The notes beneath the pieces were generated by a model. The model saw only the letters and a list, made by a program, of their open reading frames with translations, did no database searches and was not told the origin of the DNA. Both the position numbers and the translations under genes were made by a program. Positions 12,032 through 23,900 of a stretch of 64,000 bases of DNA are shown here, in pieces; within the stretch, counting starts at the first letter, position 1, and every line of letters starts with the position of its first letter. This stretch comes from Chondrilla cf. caribensis (lineage: Eukaryota > Porifera > Demospongiae > Chondrillida > Chondrillidae), in contig OZ026558.1 of assembly GCA_964020155.1 (NCBI GenBank), forward strand, positions 2,036,663 through 2,100,662. The letters are read 5' to 3'.

Positions 12032-13197
12032 GTGAACCACGGGTGATTGGTGTCATATGTTTGCATCTACCTGGTCAACTATACCGTCCCCAGATCTACC
12101 GACAGGGGAGAAATAGAAGGGAACAATCCAGTGAACATGACAATTAGTTCATACCTCGTTCTGCAATCACAAACCAATGGAATATGTTATTTCAGTCCTT
12201 ATTTCACATTCAGAATTTAATGTTTGGTGCAGAGAAGTATGTATTCTGCTTTGATTGTCCTGAGAGAATTCACTCAACCTAATAATAAATATTGCGTTGA
12301 CTATTATAGTGGATAAATAGGACTGTTTTTCCTTGCCTTAAATAGAAATACAAAATGTCATGCACGGTAAGTTCTCATCGGTGGAGAGACAGTTCAATTG
12401 ATAAGATTTGTCAACTGTTGCCTCTTCATTGAACTTTGACTTCAAAGATTGGATAATTCAACCTCTCCTACCATCTGGTATGGTGGTCATTGTAATACTT
12501 TGTGATGTTCTTCAATATTATTTATCCATTTTAGAGGTGGAAGTAATTGCTTGCTGGACTGCCCCCTCCTTTGTCTGCCCTAATGTGGGCACTTGCAGCG
12601 ACAGTCTTGTTGGCTGTTGTATTTGTTTCTATTCTCTTTCCACACTTGTTCACATGTCATCATTTTGTTCACAATGGCCGAGTTAACTTTCATGCCCAAG
12701 TGTCTGTATCTGCTACAGACTACAGCCCCACCAAAGTACTTTAGTTATTATGTGATATGTTTCCATATAAAATAATATAAGTTGCTAGTCAATTAACTGA
12801 CCATTATTATTAACAATTATATACAAGTGTGCAACAGCAAAGAGGAGTTTGTAAATAGTGCAGATAATCATGCACTTTGCACTTTGATCTGCCAACACAA
12901 CATACCACATATTATATGTATGTACATTCGTATGTATGTACACATTTATTCAAATTGGACATTACCATGCTATCTGTGCCTTCTCAATATGCTTTTGTGC
13001 ACTTGTACGTAGCTGTTTGTCAATTGATTGCCTCACTCATTGTTCAGCTATAATAACAGTGCTGAGTGGGAGTTAGTATGTAGTACTAGTATTTCATACT
13101 TATGCATAGCATACAATATTTACACCCTCATAAGCCAAAGTGTCTGTATACTCACTACAAAGCTACCGGAGGTACTGCAGTTATAACATAATTACAG
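12032..13197. other. Non-genic flank inside the left palindrome arm
   Basis: No gene is seen. A segment at about 12540-12850 (with GCTACAGACTACAGCCCCAC and CTTTAGTTATTATGTG) has a partial relative at 54580-54900 in an intron of the EGF gene, so it is a dispersed repeat. It interrupts the homology with the right arm, which resumes at 13198. Confidence 0.55.
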
Positions 13198-13319
13198 TCA
13201 ATATTTCCAACCTACAGTACTTACATACTGTACATACAGTACTTGACTGCTTTTAGAATTTCTGTAATGATTCTGTTCTTCATAGTAGTACTGGGGCTGA
13301 TATTGAAAACCAATACTGC

Positions 13320-13487
13320 TACAGTGCAACTTGCTTACTAAGTACCTGTGTTGGTACACACTCCTGGTTAGTGAGTACACCTCACTCAGTCCCTATGTAA
13401 AAAAGTACTAATAGTATGTACCTCTAATAAGTACCGATTTGGTGTTACAGTACCCCTCAAGGTACATACTGAACAAGTTCAACTGTA
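13320..13487. mobile_element. MITE family C, copy 1 (168 bp)
   Basis: Begins TACAGTGCAACTTGCTTACT and ends GAACAAGTTCAACTGTA; the ends form an imperfect inverted repeat with TA at each edge. The reverse complement matches 21981-22164 over its whole length, and the flank 13198-13319 matches 22500-22630 inverted. The insertion therefore predates the inverted duplication. Confidence 0.8.
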
Positions 13488-13630
13488 TCATAAATCAATT
13501 TATTGAAATGACTAACTAAACCCTTTAATGGTAAATTAATTCAGAATCTAAATGGCTTAATTTGTATCTACTACAATTAATGATTGCTCAAAAAGTTTAT
13601 GATTCCCTGTTTCATATTGAAATAATAATA

Positions 13631-13750
13631 AGTCAATTCAGCAAAATTGGGATATACTTGGGATCCACTTCAAACAGCAATGTGGTAAGGTGTGACCTTG
13701 GACTTGAAGGTTGACTGCAAAAGAGAATGAAAACTTTTAATAAAAATTAG
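13631..13750 (+). pseudogene. Fragment of fucosyltransferase-like gene 3' end
   Basis: Nearly identical to 5721-5841: it encodes SQFSKIGIYLG, then NSNVVRCDLGLEG, then a TGA in place of a Leu codon, then LQKRMK and the same final codons and TAG. Only the last 40 or so codons are present. It starts abruptly after an AT-rich stretch, so it is the truncated edge of a segmental duplication and not a gene. Confidence 0.92.
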
Positions 13751-14780
13751 AGTCGTGTTTTGTCTATAGCTTCCCATTTCTGATGGGATGTAAGTATTGT
13801 AATTTATTAGTTTCATTGTGCTTATTTCAATAAATACCTAAACCGTACATTTCACCGTATGACCAACACTGGACGGGTTATATTGATAATAATAATAATT
13901 GCTATCATTACAGTGGTTGATTATTCGGCAAAAATGATATGCTTTTACTGATCGGTATTAATATGCAGCTTGGACTATAATATTATTATAACAATCCCTC
14001 TTCAAGGTCACATTTAATTAAATTAGCACATCACAATAAATTGGATTGCCATAACACACAAACATGATATTGTAGTTCTTAGTAGTACAGGTCTTTCTTG
14101 CATCAGCAAATAATGATCGAAATCAATATGTCAGAGGAAAAAGATACATACTAGGTATGTATAATGACATAATAATCCAATCAATTGTTCATTGAGTGAA
14201 TAGAATAGTAATTGTTTATTGCTCCTTAGGGATTGATAACTAGCTAGTACTTTATTTAAGCATGTGTGTTAAGTCTGTTACCTCCACTGCATGGCACACT
14301 GATGATGTATACGGTAGACTATAAACTGATATATAATACAACTGTTACAGTGAGAAGTTCAATGTCTGCAATATTCCATATTGAACTGTTCAGGACAGAG
14401 CCCCTGTACCCTGTACAGTCTATCTTAGCATATACAGAACAATGAGTCCCTCGTTGATTGTAAACCCAGCCAAATACTACTCACAAATGTAGCTACTAAG
14501 TGTTTGATTGTCTATTATTGTATCTGCCAGAGTGAGAGTAGGGTGCTAATATAAGATACCACCATGGATCTAGATGGCTAATATACACGGAAAAAAAGCT
14601 AATAATTCAATTTTTAACACAAAATTATAAATTAAGCCTCCAAGCTGGTCCTTTTCTATCTTTACCTGAGCTTCTATCAATAGCCATGTAATCATGTGTT
14701 AAACACAGAAGAAGGTTTGAAGTGGCATGGCAACGTTTTGTATAATGGCTATATAACTTTCACAGGTCAAGCAGTATGAC
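13751..14780. repeat. Right copy of the fucosyltransferase 3'-flank duplication
   Basis: Paralogous to 5842-7350 in direct orientation, with many small deletions. It ends near 14770, at the point where the left copy is interrupted by the LINE remnant. Confidence 0.7.
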
Positions 14781-16090
14781 ATGCACTTTGATATAATTAT
14801 TATATATTGTGACAATGTGTGTAGTTGAATCTCTATAAATCTGACACCCCTTGAAACAGAAAATGTAACAATGTTGTTTACAATTAGTGTATGCATATTT
14901 TCAACTACGGTGCTGTCTCTACAGCCATACATACGGAAATAATGGGTCTTTGCGGTGCATGTGCTGTAATATGCTGTGTTGTATACGTAAATACAGGATA
15001 TTTCTTTATTGTGTAAATGCTTCCTGGAGTATATTTAGTGGTTAAGACATGGGCACGAGGGCAGTATGAAATAAAAAATACACTCACCCTTGGGCGCTTC
15101 CCCGGAACTTGGTATTCTACATGTCATACTGCCCAAATGTCCATGTCTTAACCAGTATAGCATCTGTTGCCTGCACTTTATACTGTTGCTAATGCTTTAT
15201 ACATTATAAAATTGCTGTATCATAGTACTGTTTCTATGGTAACGGATGCTATATTATGTTTGTGCACATGTGTGTGTACACGTACTACTGTATAATAGTA
15301 TTATTATGTATGTGTGTGAGTGTATGTGTATGCATGTAGTGTTCATGCATATAGGTAAGTATGACAAAATGCATGTGTATACTCACACATACGCACACAC
15401 GCACAAGCACACTCACATACACATGCTCACGTACGCATATTATATATGCACATGTGCATGTACACACAAACACAATATTATATACTCTAAAAATGAAATT
15501 AATCAATACCTACTATCCTGACAAGACTCCATAAATTTCTCTGTTTACACCACATGTTAACAAAATAATTGTTTATATGAAGGATCATAGCTTCGACTCT
15601 GAACTTTATACACCATTTGATAGCTGTACATGTGTCTGCACAGAGGGTGAAATGAATCTTAATTATAGTAAGTATGGTTATTACTGTGTGCAAGATGCAC
15701 ACACATTGTCAATAGGAATGCCTGCAGACATGATGTCATAGTTTACATACGTATATATAGGGATGTTATATTTATTATGAATGTTTATTTGTCTCAAAAT
15801 AAGCATTTCATGATTGTTATAATTATCAGTTGACTGTGTTTGCACTCCACGCATGGTGTGTGTGGACATGACAGTGTCCGACATGTAACAACTCAACACA
15901 TTCACATCTCAATTCCTTATTCTTTGAAGTACACACAAAGACTACGACTGATGAGAGTGGTAATGAAGTATGATCAGATTATATAATAAGTATGCACACT
16001 AAAGGTGTATGTACAAAAATAACAGTGAGATGTGCATATGTAAAGTTTGATAACGAGTATATGTGTCTACTGTTATGGTACTTTCACTAG
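14781..16090. other. Intergenic DNA with low-complexity CA/GT-rich stretch
   Basis: 15250-15480 is rich in ACACAC/GTGTGT and TACGTA motifs. From about 15490 the sequence is paralogous to 8490-9080 and, from about 15600, to 17750-18240, forming the 3' flank unit of the collagen/lectin array. No gene is supported. Confidence 0.55.
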
Positions 16091-17394
16091 TTAGTGGATG
16101 TAGATTTCCAAAATTTCCGTTCCGATGTTGGTTGAGCTCAAAGAACGATCTGCACACCATCGAACTGTGATGTCATTGCTTGTCTCTTGTTCAAGTGACT
16201 TGGAAAACCACGGCATTTGTGTACTAGCACAGCAGTTGCTCCCAGGGTAGCAGTCTTTCCCATCCCAGAGTGTATTATTAGTGTACCACTGTGAGGAGCC
16301 GTATGTAACAGTGGCAGTATCGCAGTAATAGTCGGTACCCACATAAGATGGTGGTGAGTTCCCAGGGTATTTGGCACAGGGACAGTTACAGGGTTGAGAT
16401 CCTTCTTCACGATATCCGGCAACAAACGACCAAATATGGTTAGCATTCTCATCTAATGGTCCATGTGTGATAGACAGACCAGTGAGGTAGTTTTGATATA
16501 TCAAACGCGTGTTGTGGTAAAGTGCACAAGGTTGGTGGAAGGAATATCCTAATGCCCTCCCACAGACATGGCTATAGGATATCCCATGCACTTGAAAGAC
16601 AACTGGGACGCATTGATAACCATGTGAAACTGCACAGAACCTCTTCCCATTTACTGTATATTGATAGGTATCACCAAGGCAGGCAGTGTTAGGATCAGTC
16701 ATGTTGTGAAGGGCAACTCTCATCCATCCTCCAGTGATGTTACAGTCAGGTGGGTTCATGACGCAGTATGCCTCTGTGGGCCCTTCCGTGGTGTTGATCC
16801 AGTAGTATCCCGATGGTGAGGAGGAGTCTGTCTGGTAGACGTGGTGACAGGATTGAGCTGGTCTGTCTTCACTGTTACCAATAGGCCCCTGTGTTGGTGG
16901 ATGAGTGGTTGATGGTGAAGTAGATGCGGGGAGACTGGTTGTAGATTGAGGAGTGACTGTAGGGAGAGAGGTAACCGATGTTGGTAGTGAATTAACTGAT
17001 GTGGAGAGAACAGTACTTGGTGGAGAAGTAGCTGAGTTGAGGTCAGTATTTTCTGTTGAAATAGCTGGGGAGTGATGGGTACTTGAAGGTGTAGGAGTTG
17101 ATGTACCATAACAATCTGGTTTTTCTTTCAGTTCATTAAAAGTTCTTGCTTCAATTCAGTGAGTAGTTCTTCCTTGAGTCTACGGTAGTCACTGTAGGAG
17201 AATGTCCCTGGAGTGCCTTCACGACCTGGTGGTCCAGGGACCCCATCTTTACCAGGCAATCCATCACGTCCATCACGACCGGGAGGTCCTGGTATGAACT
17301 GACGAAATGATGAACATGTCCCCACTGACCCTAATCCTCGAACAGCAAGAAACAGGAGAATGAGACAGTAAATATATTTGCTTAAGCCTTCCAT
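16091..17394 (-). pseudogene. Collagen/lectin-like gene, copy 2, one-base frameshift
   Basis: Starts ATG at 17394 with signal peptide MEGLSKYIYCLILLFLAVRG, then a collagen segment (PGPPGRDGRDGLPGKDG), a coiled coil, a Ser/Thr-rich stalk and a full C-terminal lectin-like domain ending EILEIYIH. Compared with copy 3 it lacks one A in the run near 17138-17143 (five A in copy 3, four here). This shifts frame just after KQELLMN. No other frame break is seen, and the rest of the domain is intact and close to copy 3. The loss could therefore be a homopolymer error, an allele or a recent inactivation. It lies exactly 2154 bp from copy 3. Confidence 0.85.
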
Positions 17395-17406
17395 ACTTCA
17401 CCCTCA

Positions 17407-17877
17407 GTAAAATAAAACTCGGAGAACTTTGGAGTACTCTAGATCTGTCTTATACTGGATTCTATTATACTGACAATGGCAGGTATATACCTATGCATAT
17501 CATGTATTCAGGTGTAGCGAGGGAGTTAGCCATTCAGCACCATGTACACGTGCACTGTACAATGGAATGTGTGGGAGAGATTGTAGGTATGTTAACAAAC
17601 AGGGCAAATAGTCATTATAAAGCTGCAATTTGCTGATACCAGCACCAGATTGTATATCTGTGGCATTTCAATACATTTTATCATGTACAATTTCAATACT
17701 GACGCATGTGTATATACCATGGACACTGGAGAGGCTGTTGCATGTGACTCTCAACTGTATACACCATTTGATAGCTGTGTGTGTACAGAGTGTGAAATGA
17801 ATCTTAATTATGGAAGTATGGCTATTACTGTGTGCAACATGCACCAAATAGGAATGCCTGCAGACATGATGTCATAG
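17407..17877 (+). other. Divergent upstream segment with conserved plus-strand frame (copy 2)
   Basis: Plus-strand sequence immediately upstream of copy 2. It reads ELWSTLDLSYTGFYYTDNGR, then HHVHVHCTMECVGEIVGMLT and a stop near 17638. A second frame at 17650-17877 contains MDTGEAVACDSQLYTPFDSC. The first segment is repeated upstream of copy 3 (19565-19790) with several amino-acid changes but no stop. It may be a shared promoter/5' untranslated region that happens to be open, or remnants of a divergent exon. No start codon or function is assigned. Confidence 0.35.
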
Positions 17878-18243
17878 TTTACATACGTGTATTATAGGAT
17901 GTTATATTATTTGAATGTTTATTTGTCTTGAAAAATAATAATATAATCATGATTGCTATCAGTTGACTGTGTTTGCACTCCTCACATGCATGTTGTGTGT
18001 GGACATGACAGTGTCCGACATGTAACAACTCAACACATTCACATCTCAATTTATTTTTCTTTGAAGTATATACACACAAAGACTACGACTGATAAGAGTG
18101 GTAATGAAGTATGATCAGATATATAATTAGTATGCACACTAGAGGTGCGTGTACAATAATATTTTTATAGTGAGATGTGCATATGTAGAGTTATGATGAA
18201 AAGTATAATATGTGTCTATATAATGTTAGGGTACTTTTATGAG

Positions 18244-19548
18244 CTAGTGGATGTAGATTTCCAAAATTTCTGTTCCGATGTTGGTTGAACTCAAAGAACG
18301 ATCTGCACACCATCGAACTGTGATGTCATTGCTTGTCTCTTGTTCAAGTGACTTGGAAAACCACGGCATTTGTGTACTAGCACAGCAGTTGCTCCCAGGG
18401 TAGCAGTCTTTCCCATCCCAGAGTGTATTATTAGTGTACCACTGTGAGGAGCCGTATGTAACAGTGGCAGTATCGCAGTAATAGTCAGTACCCACATAAG
18501 ATGGTGGTGAGTTTCCAGGGTATTTGGCACAGGGACAGTTGCAGGGCTGAGAACCTTCTTCACGATATCCGGCAACAAACGACCAAATATGGTTAGCATT
18601 CTCATCTAATGGTCCATGTGTGATAGACAGACCAGTGAGGTAGTTTTGATATATCAAACGTGTGTTGTGGTAAAGTGCACAAGGTTGGTGGAAGGAATAT
18701 CCTAATGCCCTCCCACAGACATGGTTATATGATATCCCATGCACTGGAAAGACAACTGGGACGCATTGATAACCTGCTGAAACTGCACAGAACCTCTTCC
18801 CATTCACTGTATATTGATAGGTATTACCAAGGCAGGCAGTGTTAGGATCAGTCATGTTGTGAAGGGCAACTCTCATCCATCCTCCAGTGATGTTACAGTC
18901 AGGTGGGTTCATGACACAGTATGCCTCTGTGGGCCCTTCTGTGGTGTTGATCCAGTAGTATCCCGATGGTAAGGAGGAGTCTGTCTGGTAGACATGGTGA
19001 CAGGATTGAGCTGGTCTGTCTTCACTGCTACCAATAGGCCCCTGTGTTGGTGGATGAGTGGTTGATGGTGAAGTAGATGTGGGGAGACTGGCTGTAGATT
19101 GAGGAGTGACTGTAGGGAGAGAGGTAACCGATGTTGACCGTGAACTAACTGATGTGGAGAGAACAATACTTGGTGGAGAAGTAGCTGAGTAGAGGTCAGT
19201 ATTATCTGTTGAAATAGCTGAGGAGTGATGGGTACTTGAAGGAGTAGGAGTTGATGTACCATAACAATCTGGTTTTTCTTTCAGTTCGTTAAAAAGTTCT
19301 TGCTTCAATTCAGTGAGTAGTTCTTCCTTAAGTCTACAGTAGTCACTGTAGGAGAATGTCCCTGGAGAGCCATCACGGCCTGGTGGTCCGGGGACCCCGT
19401 CTTTACCAGGCAATCCATCACGTCCATCACGACCGGGAGGTCCTGGTATGAACTGACGAAATGATGAACAGGTCCCCACTGACCCTAATCCTCGAACAGC
19501 AAGAAACAGGAGAACGAGACAGTAAATATATTTGCTTAAGCCTTCCAT
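18244..19548 (-). CDS. Secreted collagen/lectin-like protein, copy 3 (intact, 434 aa)
   Basis: Single-exon gene, ATG at 19548. Residues 1-26 are a signal peptide (MEGLSKYIYCLVLLFLAVRG). About 35-65 are Gly-X-Y collagen repeats, about 70-95 a charged coiled coil (CRLKEELLTELKQELFNELK), and about 100-175 a Ser/Thr/Pro stalk probably heavily O-glycosylated. From about 180 comes a Cys-rich C-terminal domain with PSGYYWINTTEGPTEAYCVM, GGWMRVA, GLSITHGPLDENANHIWSFV, CNCPC, WDGKDC, CC, PWFSKSLE, NDITVRWCADRS and EILEIYIH. This domain recalls fibrinogen-related domains and matches a pattern I know from unnamed cnidarian and sponge collagen-lectin proteins. Trimerisation via collagen and coiled coil is expected from family knowledge; ligand binding is inferred. 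Confidence 0.88.
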   Translation of the reverse strand: MEGLSKYIYCLVLLFLAVRGLGSVGTCSSFRQFIPGPPGRDGRDGLPGKDGVPGPPGRDGSPGTFSYSDYCRLKEELLTELKQELFNELKEKPDCYGTSTPTPSSTHHSSAISTDNTDLYSATSPPSIVLSTSVSSRSTSVTSLPTVTPQSTASLPTSTSPSTTHPPTQGPIGSSEDRPAQSCHHVYQTDSSLPSGYYWINTTEGPTEAYCVMNPPDCNITGGWMRVALHNMTDPNTACLGNTYQYTVNGKRFCAVSAGYQCVPVVFPVHGISYNHVCGRALGYSFHQPCALYHNTRLIYQNYLTGLSITHGPLDENANHIWSFVAGYREEGSQPCNCPCAKYPGNSPPSYVGTDYYCDTATVTYGSSQWYTNNTLWDGKDCYPGSNCCASTQMPWFSKSLEQETSNDITVRWCADRSLSSTNIGTEILEIYIH

Positions 19549-19564
19549 GCTTCACCCTCAATAA

Positions 19565-20940
19565 AATAGAACTCGGAGAACTTTGGAGTACTCTAGATCT
19601 GTCTTACACTGGATTCTATTATACTGACAATGGCAGGTCTAAACCTATGCATATCATGTATTCACGTGCAGCGAGGGAGTTAGCCATTCGGCACCATGTA
19701 CACGTGCACTGTACAATGGAATGTGTGGGAGAGATTGTAGGTATGTTAACAAACAGGGCAAATAGTCATTGTGTAGATGTAATTTGTTGATACAAGCACC
19801 AGATTTGTATATCTGTGGCATTTCAATACATTTTATCACCTACAATTTCATTACTGACGCATGTGTACCATGGACACCGGAAAGGCTGTTGTGACCAGTG
19901 ATAAAATGAGAGTTGTTTCACTAGTGACCACAAGACCTGTAGCTTATCAAAAGGGCTGTCCATGCATTAGTATTTGTGTCTGGTTTATTATGGACACTGG
20001 GTAAGCTATGGTGTACATCCAACAAATGCAAGAGAATGTAAACCATATTATTATTGACCAGTAACATCACGCAAGGTCTACACATCACCTTCATTCAAAT
20101 GTATATACAGTGGAGCACACTTACAATGAACACGGTTTATAACGAATTTTGTACTATAATAAATTTAAAGTGGACACATTTGTCATATTATACGTATTAT
20201 ATAACTTTGGTTATACTAATTGTTAGCTTTATATGGAATCTTAGTTTTGATTGTCCACAACAAATTACAGTACAAACGCTCTAAGTTCTAACTTCATTTA
20301 TTCAAAATGGCTACCAAACAAAAGTTGTACGTACACACTGGAATTCAAGTTAAAGGTAATCGGGGGTCGAAGTCAGGAATGGTACTCTGAAGGTTTACCT
20401 TAAGCTTTTTTAATAATTATTATATTATAATATACTGTATAATACTACTATAATATTCATACAGAATATTGTCAATTGAACCGTATATATTATATAAATG
20501 CAATTTTATGTATACTGAAAGATCAATACACGTATTATAATACTAATCATCACATAATTGTGCAGTAATCATGCATGCATTGAATAACAATTATTCTGAA
20601 TAATTACATTATAATATAATGTTTCAGTTTTACCACATCACAAACCATAATCATGACATTGTATATGTATTAATCATTATAATATTTTTATAGTCTCATG
20701 CATGATACGTTATTAGGTGCTCTTGTCAAATAATAATTATTTTAAATTGATCAACAATATACTGTATCCCGGTTTCTATGCTAATTGTACTGAATTACGT
20801 AAAGTCTCCTATTGGAGTACACAGCATGGAAGTTGACAACAGGTGCCATGGTTAATCTCATGCATAAAGGACAGCAAACCTTATTTAATCACAAAGCATG
20901 TAGCGTAGCTATTGAACGGTTTTGACACTGTTGTTCTATT
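19565..20940. other. Upstream region of copy 3 and AT-rich spacer
   Basis: 19565-19790 repeats the plus-strand frame seen upstream of copy 2 (ELWSTLDLSYTGFYYTDNGR and HHVHVHCTMECVGEIVGMLT). A possible small inverted-repeat element occupies about 20106-20282 (TACAGTGGAGCACACTTACA at the left, TTACAGTACAAACGCTC at the right). From 20400 to 20780 the DNA is extremely AT-rich. No gene is supported. Confidence 0.5.
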
Positions 20941-20948
20941 GCGCCTAT

Positions 20949-23900
20949 CTACTGAGCCTCTCTGAACCTTTCGGCAACATTGGACCAGTTGACCACATTC
21001 CAGATGGCACCGATGTATTCCGGTCTGACATTCTTGTACTGCAGGTAGTAAGCGTGTTCCCACACATCGATCCCGAGAAGAGGGACCAGACCTGTAGTAC
21101 AATGAATAACATGACCTCACTACAGAGCTTCCAATAGGATAATACATGTTAGCAGAGGTGTCGGAAACATTCAGAAAGTGGTGAGGCCACACTGTCGTCT
21201 GAGGCTGAACACAGATGTGGTTGTCAAATGTAACAATGTCACCGAAGATATTTTTGTTACGAAAAAAATGGCGGCTCTATAAACAGAGGTGGAATAGATG
21301 AAAATCTAAATGCTTTCAATTGATAGCTATTCTCTCTGTCGGCAATGCCCAAAAGACAAATAATGCAATTCAGGATAATAAATAGTAAGGTTTTGGCTAC
21401 GAAATTACTTTCTGAGAATTTAAGCAAAAAGATACTGGTGCTGTACTGATCGGTAGGGCATCCAAAGTGGCCCCAGTCGCTCTTATTCTGACACCACAGA
21501 TGTTGTGGTATTCACCATTACTACAAACAAATGGATATTGAAGTGTACAAATACCCAATTATCAATTGAGATTTTACAGCAAATTCTCATCAATCAGCCA
21601 AAATTTGTATTCGAGAAACATGGCAGACAAATGAATCGGTGGATTAACTGTATATTCGTAACTTTTCACATAAATCCTGTTGGTAATGAGAATTGTGGTT
21701 TGACAGACGAGGTGTTGGCAGGCTAAGAGAATTCACTGTAATAATATCATATGGTTCACGTAAAGTACAGTAATTACATCAAATAAGAGTACATTACATC
21801 TTGACAAGGTTTAATGATTACCAGTTACCCAACGTTATATCAAATAACAAATATGACATTCAATATGAAACAGGGAAACAATTTGAACAATCGTGAATTG
21901 AAGAGGATACCAATTAAGCCATTTAGTTTCACTTTCCCATTACAGGGTTCTGTTGGTCATTTCAATAAATTGATTTATAATACAGTCGAACTTGTTTAGT
22001 AAGTACCTTGAGGGGCATGCTAATTAAATCTGTACTTCTTAATATCAGAGGTACTTACCATCAGTACTTGTTTACATAGTGCATGAGCTAGGGACCGAGT
22101 GAGGTGTACTCACTAAACAGGAGTATGTACCAACACAGGTACTTACTAAGCAAGTTGTACTGTAACAAAAATTTGGTAGAGGCTCATGATTGTTACGGCG
22201 TAGATAGGGGAAACCGGGTAATTCTTGAGCAATCACATAGCAGTGAAACTGATTGAAATGGCTGAAATGTAAGACATTTTGACCTCAAAGGTCTTCGTCA
22301 GTTAGAAAGTTACATGATTGTAATACTCAACGTAATGTAATATGTATAAACGTAATGTAATAATGACCGCAATGATCTTCGTCAGTTACAAAATTACATT
22401 GTAACTGACGAAGACCTTTGTGGTCAAAATGTCTTACATTTAAACCATTTCATTCTCTTTCACTGCCATGTGATCACTCAAGAATTACCCGGTTTCCACT
22501 TGCACTGAAACAGTATTGGTTTTCAATATCAGTCCCAGTACTACTATGAAGAACAGAATCATTACAGAAATCCTAAAAGCAGTCAAGTACTGTATGTACA
22601 GTATGTAAGTACCGTAGGTGGGAAATGTTCATGGTAATCAAATTGACTATGCCAGGTTACGGGCAGATGTCAACATATGACACACATCACTTGTGGTTTA
22701 CCTGTGGTAGACTCCAGTGGGTCCTGGTTAGCACAAGTAGCTATTTGCAGCATCCTGGCTTCTTTGTTGTACCCCTATCAGAAAGAAGCATCTAATGCCA
22801 CAAGATACTGTCATCTAATCCAAACACATGCACTCACCAGCCATCCCCATCCAGATCCTTGTACACCGATGCTCTTTGCAGATAACTTGGACTTCATCTC
22901 CTCAAAGGAACCAAAATCCCTCTTAATAGCTTCCATCAATTCTCCTAATGTTAACAATTCAAACAATATACATAGCTTAATACACAGGTATATACATGTA
23001 TGTACAATGAAAAATCATGATGTCATTGCCCTATGCTATTTTAGGCTTCATGCATATATATCCTGATTTACTTTGAGAATGCTATGCACTAAGGCACCCT
23101 TTTATTACACTACCTCTTAATATGGCACCTTGGTTGGTGTGTAGTTTCTGGAATGGATGCATTATTAGAATTACGGAATTACGTAATGTTATATACGTGG
23201 GTGGGTGAGCAGGTATATACTACATTGAGACACATGAAGATCATGAAGGCTACGTATAGCAATGTCAAAGGTATAGCAAACAGACATGTGTCCAATGGGT
23301 ACACATTCCAGTACCTTCCGGTTCGCCCCCTCCATTGGGGGACAGATTGGTCCAAAATATGGAGTGATTTATATGACCTCCTCCGTTGAACTTGATTACA
23401 GGTTCCAGTTGAATGACAGTCTTGGTGTCATCTGTAGGAAGGAAAATGTACACCTGCGTAAGTGCATGTTATTGTATTATTACATGCGTGAAATGCATGC
23501 TAATGTATTATTACATGCATATAAGTGCATGCTAATGTATTATTACATGCATATAAGTGCATGTTAATGTATTATTACATGTGTATAAGGGCATGTTAAT
23601 GTATTATTACATGCGTAAATGCATGCTAATGTATTATTACATGCGTAAGTGCATGATATTGTATTATTACATAAAACATTATGTATACTTATATTCTGGT
23701 CAAGGGATTAATAAAAGGAACAGTGTGCGTACATGAGCCTTTTAGACAGGTCAGTGATACAGCACAGGTCACAAGACAGGTTTTATTGTTGACGATTTGT
23801 TGATTAAGAGCCAGGAAGGAAAGTATTATAGTAAACATATTTTCATTGCATACGTATGTATACTCTGTGTTAAGGAAAATAGCAAACACATCTCTTTTCA

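Noticed and set aside
15246..15521. His/Thr-rich frame
   Set aside because: Product of a CACA/TACA low-complexity stretch.
16138..16452. Second open frame inside copy 2 (and its twin at 18291-18605)
   Set aside because: It is an out-of-frame shadow of the lectin-like domain; it appears in both copies only because the DNA is conserved.
16756..17109. Frame over the Ser/Thr stalk of copy 2 (twin at 18909-19262)
   Set aside because: Low-complexity Gln/Leu/His peptide produced by the stalk repeat in another frame.
23460..23672. CRISPR-like array in SOD2 intron
   Set aside because: Same reason: contiguous 30-bp tandem units without unique spacers.
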